Source: Cryobacterium algoricola
GTDB taxonomy: Bacteria > Actinomycetota > Actinomycetes > Actinomycetales > Microbacteriaceae
Length of the DNA stretch: 64,000 nt
Direction of reading: 5' to 3'
NCBI RefSeq assembly: GCF_004402485.1
Contig: NZ_SOFG01000007.1
Span: 51,682 to 115,681, forward strand
The position numbers and the translations under genes were made by a program. Below the pieces are notes generated by a model. That model saw nothing but the letters and a program-made list of their open reading frames with translations. It was not told the origin of the DNA and ran no database searches. Position 1 is the stretch's first letter; every line of letters starts with the position of its first letter. This document shows, in pieces, positions 51,403-61,201 of this stretch.

Positions 51403-52428
51403 ATGACCTACCTTCCGGCTGACACCAGATATGAGTCCATGCCCTACCGCCGCACCGGGAAGAGCGGCCTCAAACTACCGGCCGTCTCGCTCGGGCTGTG
51501 GCAGAACTTCGGCGGGGTCACCCCGCTCGAGACGCAGCGCGCGATCCTGCGCCGCGCCTTCGACCTCGGCGTGACGCACTTCGACCTCGCCAACAACTAC
51601 GGCCCGCCCTATGGCAGCGCCGAGAGCAACTTCGGGATCCACCTCAAGCAGGATTTCCGGCCGCACCGCGACGAGCTCGTCATCTCGACCAAGGCCGGCT
51701 ACGACATGTGGGCGGGCCCCTACGGCGAGTGGGGCTCCCGCAAGTCGCTGCTCGCGAGCCTCGACCAGTCGCTCGGCCGGATGGGCCTCGACTACGTCGA
51801 CGTGTTCTATTCGCACCGCGCCGACCCGGACACCCCGCTCGAGGAGACCATGGGCGCGCTGCACACCGCCGTCACGAGCGGTCGCGCCCTCTACGCCGGC
51901 ATCTCCTCATACTCGCCAGAACGCACCCGGCAGGCCGCGGCGATCCTCGCCGACCTCGGCACGCCGCTGCTCATCCACCAGCCCTCGTACTCGATGTTCA
52001 ACCGCTGGGTCGAGGACGACCTGCTGAGCACCCTCGAGGACCTCGGCGTCGGCTGCATCGCCTTCTCCCCGCTCGCCCAGGGGCTGCTCACCGACCGGTA
52101 CCTGCACGGGGTGCCCGCGGACTCCCGGGCGGCGCGCGCCGGGTCGATGAAACGCGACATGGTCAGCGACGAGACGCTCGTCCACATCCGTGCCCTGACC
52201 GACATCGCCGAGGCGCGCGGGCAGTCGCTCGCGCAGCTCGCCCTCGCCTGGGTGTTGCGGCGCCCGGAGGTGACGTCGGCGCTGATCGGGGCGTCCTCGG
52301 TCGCGCAGCTCGAGACCAACGTCGCCGCCGTCGAGAACCTGACCTTCACAACCGCGGAGCTCATCGCGATCGACGCTCACGCCGTCGACGCCGGCATCAA
52401 CCTGTGGGAGGCATCCGCCGCCGTCTAA
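51403..52428 (+). CDS. Aldo/keto reductase of the YghZ (glyceraldehyde-3-phosphate reductase) type
   Basis: A 341-residue NADPH-dependent TIM-barrel enzyme. The tetrad is visible as Asp and Tyr in FDLANNYGPPYGSAE, Lys in ISTKAGYDMW and His in FYSHRADPDTPLEE; RRTGKSGLKLPAVSLGLWQNFG and STKAGYDMWAGPYGEWGSRK mark the YghZ/GpaA group, which detoxifies L-glyceraldehyde-3-phosphate and methylglyoxal. GGAGG sits just before the ATG. It converges on purQ across a family A palindrome. Confidence 0.9.
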   Translation: MTYLPADTRYESMPYRRTGKSGLKLPAVSLGLWQNFGGVTPLETQRAILRRAFDLGVTHFDLANNYGPPYGSAESNFGIHLKQDFRPHRDELVISTKAGYDMWAGPYGEWGSRKSLLASLDQSLGRMGLDYVDVFYSHRADPDTPLEETMGALHTAVTSGRALYAGISSYSPERTRQAAAILADLGTPLLIHQPSYSMFNRWVEDDLLSTLEDLGVGCIAFSPLAQGLLTDRYLHGVPADSRAARAGSMKRDMVSDETLVHIRALTDIAEARGQSLAQLALAWVLRRPEVTSALIGASSVAQLETNVAAVENLTFTTAELIAIDAHAVDAGINLWEASAAV

Positions 52429-52442
52429 AAGCTCACTGTTCT

Positions 52443-52499
52443 CGAAAGCGGGTGAATCGTCGGTTCGCGGTACTGATAACGACGACTCACCCGCTTTCG
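52443..52499. repeat. Family A palindromic repeat, copy 3
   Basis: Perfect apart from one position: arms 52443-52462 (CGAAAGCGGGTGAATCGTCG) and 52480-52499, centre again ending in GATAA. Convergent gap. Confidence 0.87.
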
Positions 52500-52548
52500 C
52501 GGCAGAGGGCGGGCGAGCGGATGCCGGCGCGCACCGCAGGTGCCCGGG

Positions 52549-53246
<698 letters not shown>

Positions 53247-53247
<1 letters not shown>

Positions 53248-53522
53248 CAGGCGGATGCCCCGACTGTGCTGTCGGCGCCGACGACGTGGATGCCGACGAC
53301 GTCTTCGATCACGGCGTTGGAGAGCACGGAGTCGGCGAGTTCGCGCACTTCGGCCAGCATGGCCTCGTCGACAGGGCCGTCGACGGTGAGCTCAAAACGC
53401 TTGCCGAGGCGAACGCTCGTGAACCCGGTCTTGCCGAGGCGGCCGAGGACGCCGGCGACGGCTTTTCCCTGCGGGTCGAGCAGCTCGGCCTTGGGCATAA
53501 CTTCAACGACGATGGTTGGCAT
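53247..53522 (-). CDS. purS: Phosphoribosylformylglycinamidine synthase subunit PurS
   Basis: Small bridging subunit of the PurLQS complex, 91 residues with the usual [19 protein letters not shown] start and the VRLGKRFEL strand. GGAG lies before the ATG, and TAGAAT on the minus strand (53559-53564, extended by TG) is a good -10, placing a leader of about 30 nt before the purSQ operon. Confidence 0.95.
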
Positions 53523-53595
53523 GGTTCACTCCGAGACGTCGGGGGCGTGGATGCCTCGATTCTACAGTCCACGGGGGCCGCACCCGGGTCGGCTT

Positions 53596-54972
53596 CTACC
53601 GCCCGCTGCCGGCGCCGCTCTGCCCGAAGCCCGGTGCGATGCCGGTCCCCGGTGCGAGGCCGGCCTGCCCGAGGAGTACCCCGCGCAGCACGTCGCGGAT
53701 CGCCGCGACCCCCTCGAGCGTCTCGACGAAGCTCGTGCTGAGCGGCGACAGCCCGATCCGCAGCCCCTCGGGCCCGCGGAAATCGGGGATGACGTCGTGT
53801 TCCCAGAGCGTCGTCGTGACCTGCCGCATCGCCGGGTGGTTGACCGTGACGTGGCCGCCGCGGTGGGTATGGTCGCGCGGCGACGTGAGCGTCACACCGA
53901 GCGGCGCGAGCCACTCGTCCACGAGGGTGATCGCGAACTCGGTGAGCGCGACCGACTTCGCCCGCACCTCCTCGATGCCCGCCTCGCCGATCATCGCAAT
54001 CGTGTCCTGCATCGCGAGCATCCCGACGATCGGCGGCGTCCCGCTCTGAAACCGGCGGATGCCGTCGGCCGGGTGATACCCCGGCCCCATCGTGAACACG
54101 TCTCTGGTCCCCATCCAGCCCTGGATCGGCTGGGTGAGTACGTCCTGCAGGTCACGGCACACATACCCGAAGGCGGGAGCCCCCGGCCCGCCGTTGAGGT
54201 ATTTGTACGAGCAGCCGACGGCGAGGTCGACGTCGCAGAGGTCCAGCTCGACCGGGACGGAGCCGACGGAGTGGCTGAGGTCCCAGAGCACGAGGGCGCC
54301 GACCGAGTGTGCGGCCGCAGTGATCCGGCGCATGTCGGCGAGGAATCCCGAGCGGTAGGCGACGTGGCTGAGCAGCACGAGCGCGGTCTGCGGGCCGATC
54401 GCCGCGCGCACCTGGTCGACCGAGACCCCGCCGGCAGGGTCGGAGTGGATCCAGTGCAGGGTGAGGCCGCGCTCGGCGGCGATGCCCTCGAGCAGGTACC
54501 GGTCGGTGGGGAAGTTGTCGGTGTCGAGCACGATCTCGGTGCGCGCCGGTTCCGAGCCGACCCTGCGGTAGTCCACCGCCGCGCGGGCGAGCTTATAGAG
54601 CAGTACGGTCGTCGAGTCGCCGATGAAGACCTGGCCGGGTCCCGCCCCGAGCGCGACCCGTCCGAGCTCGTCACCGATCCGGAACGGCAGGTCCATCCAC
54701 TCCTCGTCCCAGCCGCGGATCAACCGGGTGCCCCAGTTGTGCCTCAGGAACTCGGTGATCCGCCCGAGACTCGCGAGGGTGGGCCGGCCGAGCGAATTGC
54801 CGTCCAGGTAGACGAAGGGATCGGCCGCCGCGCCCGCCTCGGTGCCCACGAACTGCCGACGGTAGTGGGCCAGCCCGTCGATCCGGTCCATTCTGCGCGC
54901 GAAGACGAGGTGGGCATCCGTGCCGCCCTCGCCGCCGGCACCGCTGCGGCTCTGGTCGGGAGGAGGCGTCAT
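53596..54972 (-). CDS. kynU: Kynureninase
   Basis: PLP enzyme that cleaves L-kynurenine (or 3-hydroxykynurenine) to anthranilate (or its hydroxy form) and alanine. The 458-residue protein has YLDGNSLGRPTLASL, GDSTTVLLYKLARA, LLSHVAYRSGFLADM, WDLSHSVGSVPVELD with the PLP-pairing Asp, and the Schiff-base Lys in CSYKYLNGGPGAP. The frame is open for 1.9 kb further upstream, but that part lies antisense to two regulator genes; the ATG at 54972 follows AAGGAC. No other kyn gene is in the window, so the route may use external kynurenine. The divergent TetR is a candidate regulator. Confidence 0.94.
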   Translation of the reverse strand: MTPPPDQSRSGAGGEGGTDAHLVFARRMDRIDGLAHYRRQFVGTEAGAAADPFVYLDGNSLGRPTLASLGRITEFLRHNWGTRLIRGWDEEWMDLPFRIGDELGRVALGAGPGQVFIGDSTTVLLYKLARAAVDYRRVGSEPARTEIVLDTDNFPTDRYLLEGIAAERGLTLHWIHSDPAGGVSVDQVRAAIGPQTALVLLSHVAYRSGFLADMRRITAAAHSVGALVLWDLSHSVGSVPVELDLCDVDLAVGCSYKYLNGGPGAPAFGYVCRDLQDVLTQPIQGWMGTRDVFTMGPGYHPADGIRRFQSGTPPIVGMLAMQDTIAMIGEAGIEEVRAKSVALTEFAITLVDEWLAPLGVTLTSPRDHTHRGGHVTVNHPAMRQVTTTLWEHDVIPDFRGPEGLRIGLSPLSTSFVETLEGVAAIRDVLRGVLLGQAGLAPGTGIAPGFGQSGAGSGR

Positions 54973-55022
54973 CGGGAGTCCTTGGTTCTCAGGGAGGCTG
55001 CGGGCCGTTGACCGGCGCGACG

Positions 55023-55080
55023 CGGTTCTCCGGCGAGATTCACGGGTTCGCACGCGAGACCCGGTTCTCCGGCGCGATTC
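55023..55080. repeat. Direct repeat upstream of kynU
   Basis: CGGTTCTCCGGCGAGATTC (55023-55041) and CGGTTCTCCGGCGCGATTC (55062-55080) differ at one base and are 39 bp apart in the kynU/TetR divergent region, where paired regulator sites would be expected. Confidence 0.5.
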
Positions 55081-55170
55081 TATCCCGGACGGCGGAATCC
55101 GGGCGTGGACACAGGCGACATGGAGGATTCCCTCCGACCAGGCATAGCCGGGGGACTTAGAATCGACTCC

Positions 55171-55872
55171 ATGACTTCGTCCGAACCGACCACGCAGGAC
55201 GGCGCACAACCGCGTCGGCGCGACGCCCGGCAGAACCGGGAGCGCCTGATCGTCGAGGCACGGGCGCTCATCGCGCAGAACGGGGTCGACGCCTCCCTCG
55301 AGGAGATCGCCCGCCGTGCGGACGTCGGCGTGGCCACGCTGTACCGCAACTTCCCGACCAGGGACGACCTCGTGCGCGCCCTCTACGACATCGCGCTCGC
55401 CGAACTCGCGACCGTCCGCGACGAGGTCGTCGCGGCGCCGACGGCCTGGGCCGGCATCGAGCTCTACATGGAACGTGTCTCCGAGTGGCTCGTCGCCGAC
55501 CCCGCGCTCCCGCACATCCTCAAGCGCATGGAGGTCATCGACCCGGGCAGCGGTCGCGGCAAGGAATTCCAGACCGTGATCGCGGGGCTCGTCGCCCGCG
55601 CGAAGAAGGACGGTGCACTGCGAGCGGATGTCGACGCGGTCGACCTCGCGGTCCTGGTCACCATGGTCGGTTCCCTCGGCACGCACGGCGGCGGTCACAC
55701 CGGCCAGTGGCGCAGGCAGCTCGCGATCGTGCTCGACGGCCTGCGCCTGCCGGCCACGGACCGGCCCCGGCTGCCCGGCCGGCCGCTCGCCGCCCGCGAA
55801 TTCCAGGCGGCGGTTCACGGGCTCACCCGGCGCGCCAAGCGCGCGGCATCCGGCAGCGGTTCCGGGCGCTGA
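55171..55872 (+). CDS. TetR-family regulator
   Basis: A 233-residue repressor. The helix-turn-helix spans about residues 22-62 (LIAQNGVDASLEEIARRADV, then GVATLYRNFPTRDDLVRAL), and the ligand domain resembles the SdiA-regulated TetR C-terminal type (LKRMEVIDPGSGRGKEFQ). TAGAAT (55158-55163) ends seven bases before the ATG, so probably leaderless; the earlier start at 55105 is less likely. Divergent from kynU and immediately followed by a LacI gene, so it may respond to an aromatic or amino-acid-derived ligand; this is inference. Confidence 0.87.
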   Translation: MTSSEPTTQDGAQPRRRDARQNRERLIVEARALIAQNGVDASLEEIARRADVGVATLYRNFPTRDDLVRALYDIALAELATVRDEVVAAPTAWAGIELYMERVSEWLVADPALPHILKRMEVIDPGSGRGKEFQTVIAGLVARAKKDGALRADVDAVDLAVLVTMVGSLGTHGGGHTGQWRRQLAIVLDGLRLPATDRPRLPGRPLAAREFQAAVHGLTRRAKRAASGSGSGR

Positions 55873-56976
55873 GTGAAGGTCGCGACCGTCTACGACGTCG
55901 CCGCCCACGCGGCGGTGTCGATCGCGACGGTGTCCCGGGTGCTGCGCCGGCCGGATGACGTACGCGAGTCGACCAGGGAGCGGGTCCTCGCCTCCGTGCA
56001 GGCCCTCGGCTACGTGCCGAGCGCGAGCGCACGCTGCCTCGCCGCCCAGCGCACCGGCGTGCTCGGCCTGTTCTTCCCCGGCATCGACGACGAGGATGAC
56101 GGGGGAGAGGCGCCGTTCGTGCAGGACCTCTCGGTCTCGATGGTCGTCGACGCGGCTGGCGGCAGCGAGGTCGCACCGCCGAACCTGTCCTTCGACGGTG
56201 TGCTGCGCGGCAGCGAGCGCGAAGCCTGGCGCCAGGGTTTCGCCCTCATGGTCGGCGTCGGCAGGGATGCCAATCCCGCCGACATGTTGCGGGACATCGC
56301 CGGACGGGTCGACGCTGTCGCGGTGCTCGCCGGCAGCGTCCCGGACGAACTCCTCAAGCACGTCTCGCGGCGGATCCCCGTCGTACTGATCGGCGGTCCC
56401 CGCCGCTGCGCCGAGATGGACTTCGACCACGTCAGCGTGAGCAACCGGGAAGGCATGCGCGCCCTGACCGCGCACCTCCTGGAGAACGCAGACGCCACCG
56501 ACCTCGCCTTCGTCGCCGGGCCCGCCGATTCGCCGGACAGCGCCGAGCGCTATCAGGGCTTCGTCGAAGCCCTCGAGGGGGCGGGCTTCGACCCGGCCAC
56601 CGCGACGATCCTGCAGGGCGACTTCTCCCGCATCCGTGCCCGTCGGCTCGCCGAAACGCTGCTCGCCACCGGGCGGATGCCGCGGGGCCTGGTCTGCGCG
56701 AACGACCGGACCGCGCTCGGCATGCTCGACGTGCTCGTGCCCGCCGGAGTGCGCGTGCCGGAGGACGTCATCGTGACCGGTTTCGACGGCATCGAGGCCG
56801 GACGCCTGTCGACCCCGCGGCTCACGACGGTGTACCAGCCGATGGTCGAGCTCGGGCGGGCGGCGATCCGGGCGATGCTCAGCCGGATCGAGCACCCCGA
56901 CCAGCCGCCGATCACGGCGCGCCTGCCCGTGAAGGTGCTGCTCCGCGAAAGCTCGGAGGGCACCCTCCCCGCCTGA
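55873..56976 (+). CDS. LacI-family regulator
   Basis: A 367-residue repressor with the N-terminal LacI helix-turn-helix TVYDVAAHAAVSIATVSRVL, hinge VPSASARCLA, and a sugar-binding-protein-like effector domain ending PRLTTVYQPMVELGRAAI. An acidic insertion (GIDDEDDGGEAPFVQDLS) in the effector domain is unusual. The GTG start directly follows the TetR stop with no gap. The target is unknown; no sugar transport operon is adjacent. Confidence 0.88.
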   Translation: MKVATVYDVAAHAAVSIATVSRVLRRPDDVRESTRERVLASVQALGYVPSASARCLAAQRTGVLGLFFPGIDDEDDGGEAPFVQDLSVSMVVDAAGGSEVAPPNLSFDGVLRGSEREAWRQGFALMVGVGRDANPADMLRDIAGRVDAVAVLAGSVPDELLKHVSRRIPVVLIGGPRRCAEMDFDHVSVSNREGMRALTAHLLENADATDLAFVAGPADSPDSAERYQGFVEALEGAGFDPATATILQGDFSRIRARRLAETLLATGRMPRGLVCANDRTALGMLDVLVPAGVRVPEDVIVTGFDGIEAGRLSTPRLTTVYQPMVELGRAAIRAMLSRIEHPDQPPITARLPVKVLLRESSEGTLPA

Positions 56977-57160
56977 CCCGCGCCCACTGCACGTGCCGAC
57001 TGTCGCCGCTGTCGCCCAGTGTCGCCGGTGGACCGGGTCGCCTCGGCGGCAGCGGCGATTCTCGGCGGAGGCCGGGGTGCGGCGGCGTTGCCGCGCCTAG
57101 GCTTGAGTCCTCGGCAGCACGGCGGCAGCCCGGGCCGTCGGGCCGGAAATGGAGCGCACC

Positions 57161-58300
57161 ATGAGCACGATCGACCCCACTGCCACCCCGCCAGCGACCG
57201 GGCGCCATTCGGCCGAGGCGGCCACCGTCGCGGACGTCACGAAGGTCACGGACGTCACGGGCGTCGCGGGCGTCACGAAGGTCGCGGGCGTCGCGGGCGT
57301 CGCGAACGTCACGAACGTCGCGGGCGTCACGAAGGTCACGGACGCCGCGGCCGTTACGGACGTCACGGACGTCGTGGACGTCGCGAACGCTGCGGCCGGC
57401 ACGTTCGACGGCTGGCCCGGGGTCCCGCGCTTCGGCACCCTGCCGGTCCCCCTGACGGATGCCGTCGCGAACGTCGGCATCGACCTTCCCGTCGGGCGCG
57501 TGACGGCCCTGCATGCCCGGCCGGAGGCATCCGCTCGCGGAGTCGTGCTTCTCGTGCCCGGGTTCACCGGCTCGAAGGAGGACTTCGGCGGCTTCCTGCC
57601 GTTGCTCGCCGACCGCGGCTGGGACGCCTGGTCGTACAGCCAGCGCGGGCAGGCGGACTCCGCGGCCCCCGCCGGCGCCGAGAACTACACCCTCGAGGCG
57701 TTCGCGCAGGACGTCGTCGCCGTGGCCGAACTCGTCGGCAGCGGCCGGCCCGTGCACCTGCTCGGGCACAGCTTCGGCGGGGTCGTCGCCCGGGCCGCCG
57801 CGATCCTCGCGCCCGAGCGCTTCCTCGACGTCACCCTGCTCTGCTCGGGTCCGCACGGCTGGGCCGGGCGGATGGAGCGCGAGGAGGCGATCCTCCGCGA
57901 GCGCGGATCGGCGGCGTGGTGGAACGAGGACAATCCGCACACCGTTGGGCTGCCCGATGCCGCCCTGACCGCCGACGAGGCCTTCCGCCGGCTGCGGATG
58001 GGGGCCACGAGCGACGACCAGTTGCTCGGCGCGGCCGCGATCCTCAGCGACGAGACCGACAGCACCGGCGAGTTGCTCGCGACCGGCCTCGACACCCTCG
58101 TCGCGCACGGAGTCGACGACCCGGCGTGGCCGCAGGACTGGCAGGCGAGCATGGCCGGCCTGCTCGATGCCCGGTACGCGATCATCCCGGAGGCTGCGCA
58201 TTCGCCGCAGCTCGAGAACCCGGAGGCGACCGCCGACCTGCTCGATGAGTTCTGGGGTCGCGACCGCGCGCATCCGCCGGTCGAGCCGCAGCAGCAGTAG
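57161..58300 (+). CDS. Alpha/beta hydrolase with N-terminal 9-bp tandem-repeat segment
   Basis: A 379-residue hydrolase. From about residue 85 it is a standard fold: oxyanion loop VPGFTGSKEDF, nucleophile elbow LLGHSFGGVV, and a terminal His in PEAAHSPQLENPE. Before it lie 19 three-residue units (V-T/A-D/G/K/N) encoded by a 9-bp tandem repeat. The ATG at 57161 has GGAG six bases upstream; 57149 is an alternative. Substrate unknown; the fold fits esterases or C-C hydrolases. The converging VOC dioxygenase-like gene suggests aromatic metabolism, weakly. Confidence 0.82.
   Translation: MSTIDPTATPPATGRHSAEAATVADVTKVTDVTGVAGVTKVAGVAGVANVTNVAGVTKVTDAAAVTDVTDVVDVANAAAGTFDGWPGVPRFGTLPVPLTDAVANVGIDLPVGRVTALHARPEASARGVVLLVPGFTGSKEDFGGFLPLLADRGWDAWSYSQRGQADSAAPAGAENYTLEAFAQDVVAVAELVGSGRPVHLLGHSFGGVVARAAAILAPERFLDVTLLCSGPHGWAGRMEREEAILRERGSAAWWNEDNPHTVGLPDAALTADEAFRRLRMGATSDDQLLGAAAILSDETDSTGELLATGLDTLVAHGVDDPAWPQDWQASMAGLLDARYAIIPEAAHSPQLENPEATADLLDEFWGRDRAHPPVEPQQQ
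57227..57397 (+). repeat. 9-bp coding tandem repeat, about 19 units
   Basis: Units of the form GTC-RCG-RRS (for example GTCACGGAC, GTCGCGGGC, GTCACGAAG) run for 171 bp in frame. Copy-number change would add or remove three residues without shifting the frame. Confidence 0.85.
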
Positions 58301-58367
58301 CCGTAGCCGCCCGCCCCGCTTGGCGACCGTCCCGCGCCGGGCAGAGGCGCACGAACGCCCGCGGTCG

Positions 58368-59246
58368 TCAGGCGGGGAGCGCCGTGTGCGCCACGATCTG
58401 GTTGCCCCAGGGGTCGTCGAAGCCGAGGGTCTGCCCGTCGTGCCGGGTCTCGATGCCGAAGTGGGACATCCGCTCGCCGAGCGCACCGAGGTCGTCGGCG
58501 CCGGGCAGCACGATGTCGACCTCGCCGAGGCCGAGGGCGAGGCGGCGCCGGCCGGAGCCGGCGCTGTTCCAGGTGTTCATCGCCATGTGGTGGTGGTACC
58601 CGCCGGCCGAGACGAAGAGCGCGGACGGGCCGAAGTTCGCGGTGGCCTCGAAGCCGAGCCGGTCGACGTAGAAGGCGCGGGCGGTGGGCACGTCGCCGAC
58701 GGAGAGGTGCACGTGCCCGACGATGGCGTTGCCGGCGCCCGGGTCGGACAGCCCCGTCTCGGTGAGGTGCTCGCCGATGAAGGTGTTGGGGTCGAGGGCG
58801 AGGGTGGCCATCTCGACCTGGCCGTGGGCCCAGCTCCACTCGGTGCGGTCACGGTCCCAGTAGAGCTCGATGCCGTTGCCCTCTGGATCGGTGAAGTAGA
58901 ACGCCTGGCTGACGAGGTGATCGGCGCTGCCGGTGAAGGTGCCCGGATGCTTCGTCGCGACCGAGTAGACCGCTGCGGCGAGCTGCGCCTGGGTCTCGAA
59001 CAGGATCGCGGTGTGGAACAGGCCGCTCGAGCGCGGCTCGGGGGCCGCGAGCTCCGGGGCGTGCTGCAGGATCACGATCGGGGTCGTGCCGCGCCCCATC
59101 ACGGCGATGGCGCCGTCCTGGCTGAGCAGGCTGAGGGTGACGGCGTCGCGGTAGTACGCGATCATGCGGTCGAGGTTGCCGACGCGCAGGGTGACGGCGC
59201 CCATTCCGGTCGCCGCGGGGAGGAGTTCTGCTGCAGATCTGGTCAC
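58368..59246 (-). CDS. Two-domain VOC protein (CatE-like extradiol dioxygenase/glyoxalase family)
   Basis: A 292-residue protein of two vicinal-oxygen-chelate modules: the first from MGAVTLRVGNLDRMIAYYRD to YFTDPEGNGIELYWDRD, the second from VGHVHLSVGDVPTARAFYVDRLGFE to GFDDPWGNQIV. Metal ligands are plausibly the His residues in GLFHTAI and GHVHLSV with the Glu of GIELYWD. CatE-type enzymes cleave catechols, but many relatives have other roles. It converges on the hydrolase gene. Confidence 0.85.
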   Translation of the reverse strand: MTRSAAELLPAATGMGAVTLRVGNLDRMIAYYRDAVTLSLLSQDGAIAVMGRGTTPIVILQHAPELAAPEPRSSGLFHTAILFETQAQLAAAVYSVATKHPGTFTGSADHLVSQAFYFTDPEGNGIELYWDRDRTEWSWAHGQVEMATLALDPNTFIGEHLTETGLSDPGAGNAIVGHVHLSVGDVPTARAFYVDRLGFEATANFGPSALFVSAGGYHHHMAMNTWNSAGSGRRRLALGLGEVDIVLPGADDLGALGERMSHFGIETRHDGQTLGFDDPWGNQIVAHTALPA

Positions 59247-59356
59247 ACCTGCGTCAACGGATGCTCCCGCCCCGCTATTCCGCGCCGCGCCGCCCCGAAA
59301 GTGCGGCGGTGTACCCCGGTCCTCGCTCTGCGGCCCCGGTCTGAGGCGTGGGGCGT

Positions 59357-59449
59357 GGCCAACTCAGGAGATGTGCGGGGTGGGCGTGGTTGGGCGGCAC
59401 TGGTTCGGGGGTTTCCCACGGTCGGTGGCGTGGATTTCCTGAGTTAGCC
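59357..59449. repeat. Family C palindromic repeat, copy 3
   Basis: Exactly 93 nt as in copies 1 and 2: GGCCAACTCAGGA (59357-59369) to TCCTGAGTTAGCC (59437-59449), with the interior clearly related (GGCACTGGT...GGTCGGTGGCGTGGATT fragments). Lies between two same-strand VOC genes. Confidence 0.85.
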
Positions 59450-59522
59450 CCCACGTGAGGGTGAGAGGCGGCGTAGAACGGCGAACGAGTGCTGCCGGAC
59501 CGGCGTTGCGGGGCGGGAGGGG

Positions 59523-59900
59523 TCAGTCCTGGTGGAGCTGGATCAGGTTGCCGCAGGTGTCGTCGAAGACGACGGAGGTGCCGAAGGCATCCGTGTACGG
59601 TTCGCTCGTGAACTGCACGCCGAGGAAGCCGAGCCGCTCGTATTCGGCGCGGACGTCGGGGCTGCCGAAGACGATCGCGGGCAGGCCGAGGGCACGGATG
59701 CCCTGGGCGTATTTCGCGGCGACCTTGTTGTCGCTCGGCTCGAGGAGCAGGCCGACGCCGTCCGGGTCCTCCGCGGACTTGACGATGTACAGCTGGTGCT
59801 CGGGCATGGCGAGGAGCTTCTCGAATCCGAGGACGGAAGTGTAGAAATCGAACGCGGTGGCGGGGTCTTTCACGTGGACGCTGCACATCTTGATTCGCAT
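59523..59900 (-). CDS. Single-domain VOC/glyoxalase-like protein
   Basis: A 125-residue VOC protein: VHVKDPATAFDFYTSVLGFEKL at the start, DGVGLLLEPSDNKVAAKYAQG in the middle and FDDTCGNLIQLHQD at the end, where the last Gln/His could be metal ligands. The ATG at 59900 has TACGCT (59907-59912, minus strand) six bases before it, so probably leaderless; the longer frame to 60041 is not needed. Reaction unknown. Confidence 0.85.
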   Translation of the reverse strand: MRIKMCSVHVKDPATAFDFYTSVLGFEKLLAMPEHQLYIVKSAEDPDGVGLLLEPSDNKVAAKYAQGIRALGLPAIVFGSPDVRAEYERLGFLGVQFTSEPYTDAFGTSVVFDDTCGNLIQLHQD

Positions 59901-60070
59901 GCCCGGAGCGTAACATTCGGCGGCGTCGGGCGCCGAGTCCTGTGACCGCGCGCGTCGGGCGCGCTGACACGGGTCGCGGCACTCGCGATGATGCCTGTGA
60001 CGGTCCAGCGGGCCGGTGGCTGTGTCGTCCAGGGACGGCATGGCCGCGGGTCGGGTACCCGGGGCGGGCG

Positions 60071-60110
60071 GGTCCGGGCAGGTCCGGGCGGGTCCGGGCG
60101 GGTCCGGGCA
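60071..60110. repeat. 10-bp tandem repeat downstream of purC
   Basis: Four units of GGTCCGGGCR end ten bases beyond the purC stop, in a G-rich non-coding stretch. No function seen. Confidence 0.75.
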
Positions 60111-60120
60111 GGCGCGCGGG

Positions 60121-61113
60121 TCAGGCGCTCGCGTCGGTCCCGGCGAGCCGCGTGAGCAGTTCGCGGTAACGGGCGGCGGTGCGCTCGATGATGTCCTCGG
60201 GGAGGGCCGGGGGCGTGCCGGTCTGGTCCCAGTGCGCGCTCAGCCAGTCGCGGACGATCTGCTTGTCGAAGCTGGACATCCGCTGCTCGGGTGTCGTGCC
60301 GGTCTGCCAGAGGGCGGCGTCCCAGTAGCGGCTCGAGTCGCTCGTGAGCACCTCGTCGGCGAGGGTGATCTCGCCGGTCGCCCGGTCGGCGCCGAACTCG
60401 AACTTGGTGTCGGCGAGGATCACGCCGCTCTTCTCGGCGATGACGGATGCCCGGCGGAAGATCTCGAGGGAGAGGCGGCGCAGCTCTGCGGCGACGTCGG
60501 CGCCGACGAGCTCGACCGTGCGCTCGAAGGAGATGTTCTCGTCGTGCTCGCCCATCGGGGCCTTCCAGGCCGGGGTGTAGATCGGCTCGGGCAGGCGGTC
60601 GCCGTTCTGCAGCCCGGCCGGGAGCGGGAGGCCGCAGACCGTCTGGCTGACCTGGTATTGCTTCCAGCCGGAGCCGGTCAGGTAACCGCGCACGACGCAC
60701 TCGATCGGGAACATGTCGAGGGTCTTGCAGAGCATGGCGCGGCCGGCGACGGCGGCGGGGATGCCGTCGGCACCGTGCGTGACCGCGGTGTCAGCCCTGT
60801 CCGACGTCTCGGTGTTCGCAGCATCCGCCAGCAGGTGGTTGGGAATCCCGGCGAGCTGGCCGAACCACCAGAGGCTGAGCGTCGTGAGCAGCACACCCTT
60901 GCCCGGGATACCGGGCTCGAGCACGTGGTCGAAGGCGCTGACGCGATCGCTCGCGACCACGAGCACGCGGGAGGCGGCGTCGAGGTCGGGCGTCGCGGCA
61001 TCCGCTGCCGGAGCGGCCGGCACGTACAGGTCGCGGACCTTGCCGGAGTAGGCGTGGCGCCAGCCCGGGAGGTCGAGGGGGGCGGATGCGGTCGGCTGGT
61101 CGAGTGCGGTCAC
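60121..61113 (-). CDS. purC: SAICAR synthetase
   Basis: Joins aspartate to CAIR in purine synthesis with ATP. The 330-residue protein has the long (eukaryote/actinobacterial-like) form with HAYSGKVRDLYVP near the start, VVASDRVSAFDHVLEPGIPGKG (landmarks ASDRVSAFD and PGIPGKG), RAMLCKTLDMFPIECVVRGYLTGSG and ADTKFEFG. An Ala/Asp insertion lies after VRDLY. The GTG at 61113 is chosen because GAGAAT on the minus strand lies six bases before it and the chain then matches family length; the frame extends to 61323. Confidence 0.94.
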   Translation of the reverse strand: MTALDQPTASAPLDLPGWRHAYSGKVRDLYVPAAPAADAATPDLDAASRVLVVASDRVSAFDHVLEPGIPGKGVLLTTLSLWWFGQLAGIPNHLLADAANTETSDRADTAVTHGADGIPAAVAGRAMLCKTLDMFPIECVVRGYLTGSGWKQYQVSQTVCGLPLPAGLQNGDRLPEPIYTPAWKAPMGEHDENISFERTVELVGADVAAELRRLSLEIFRRASVIAEKSGVILADTKFEFGADRATGEITLADEVLTSDSSRYWDAALWQTGTTPEQRMSSFDKQIVRDWLSAHWDQTGTPPALPEDIIERTAARYRELLTRLAGTDASA

Positions 61114-61201
61114 GGCCCCATTCTCCCGCACCGGCCCGCCCCCGCGCCAAACCCGCCCCGCGGGACGCGCCAGCAGGGCGGCCGTTTCGCGGGGCGACGG
61201 G

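Noticed and set aside
54973-56895. Extension of the kynureninase frame by about 640 codons upstream
   Set aside because: The added part is antisense to the TetR and LacI genes and has no domain; the ATG at 54972 matches the family start.
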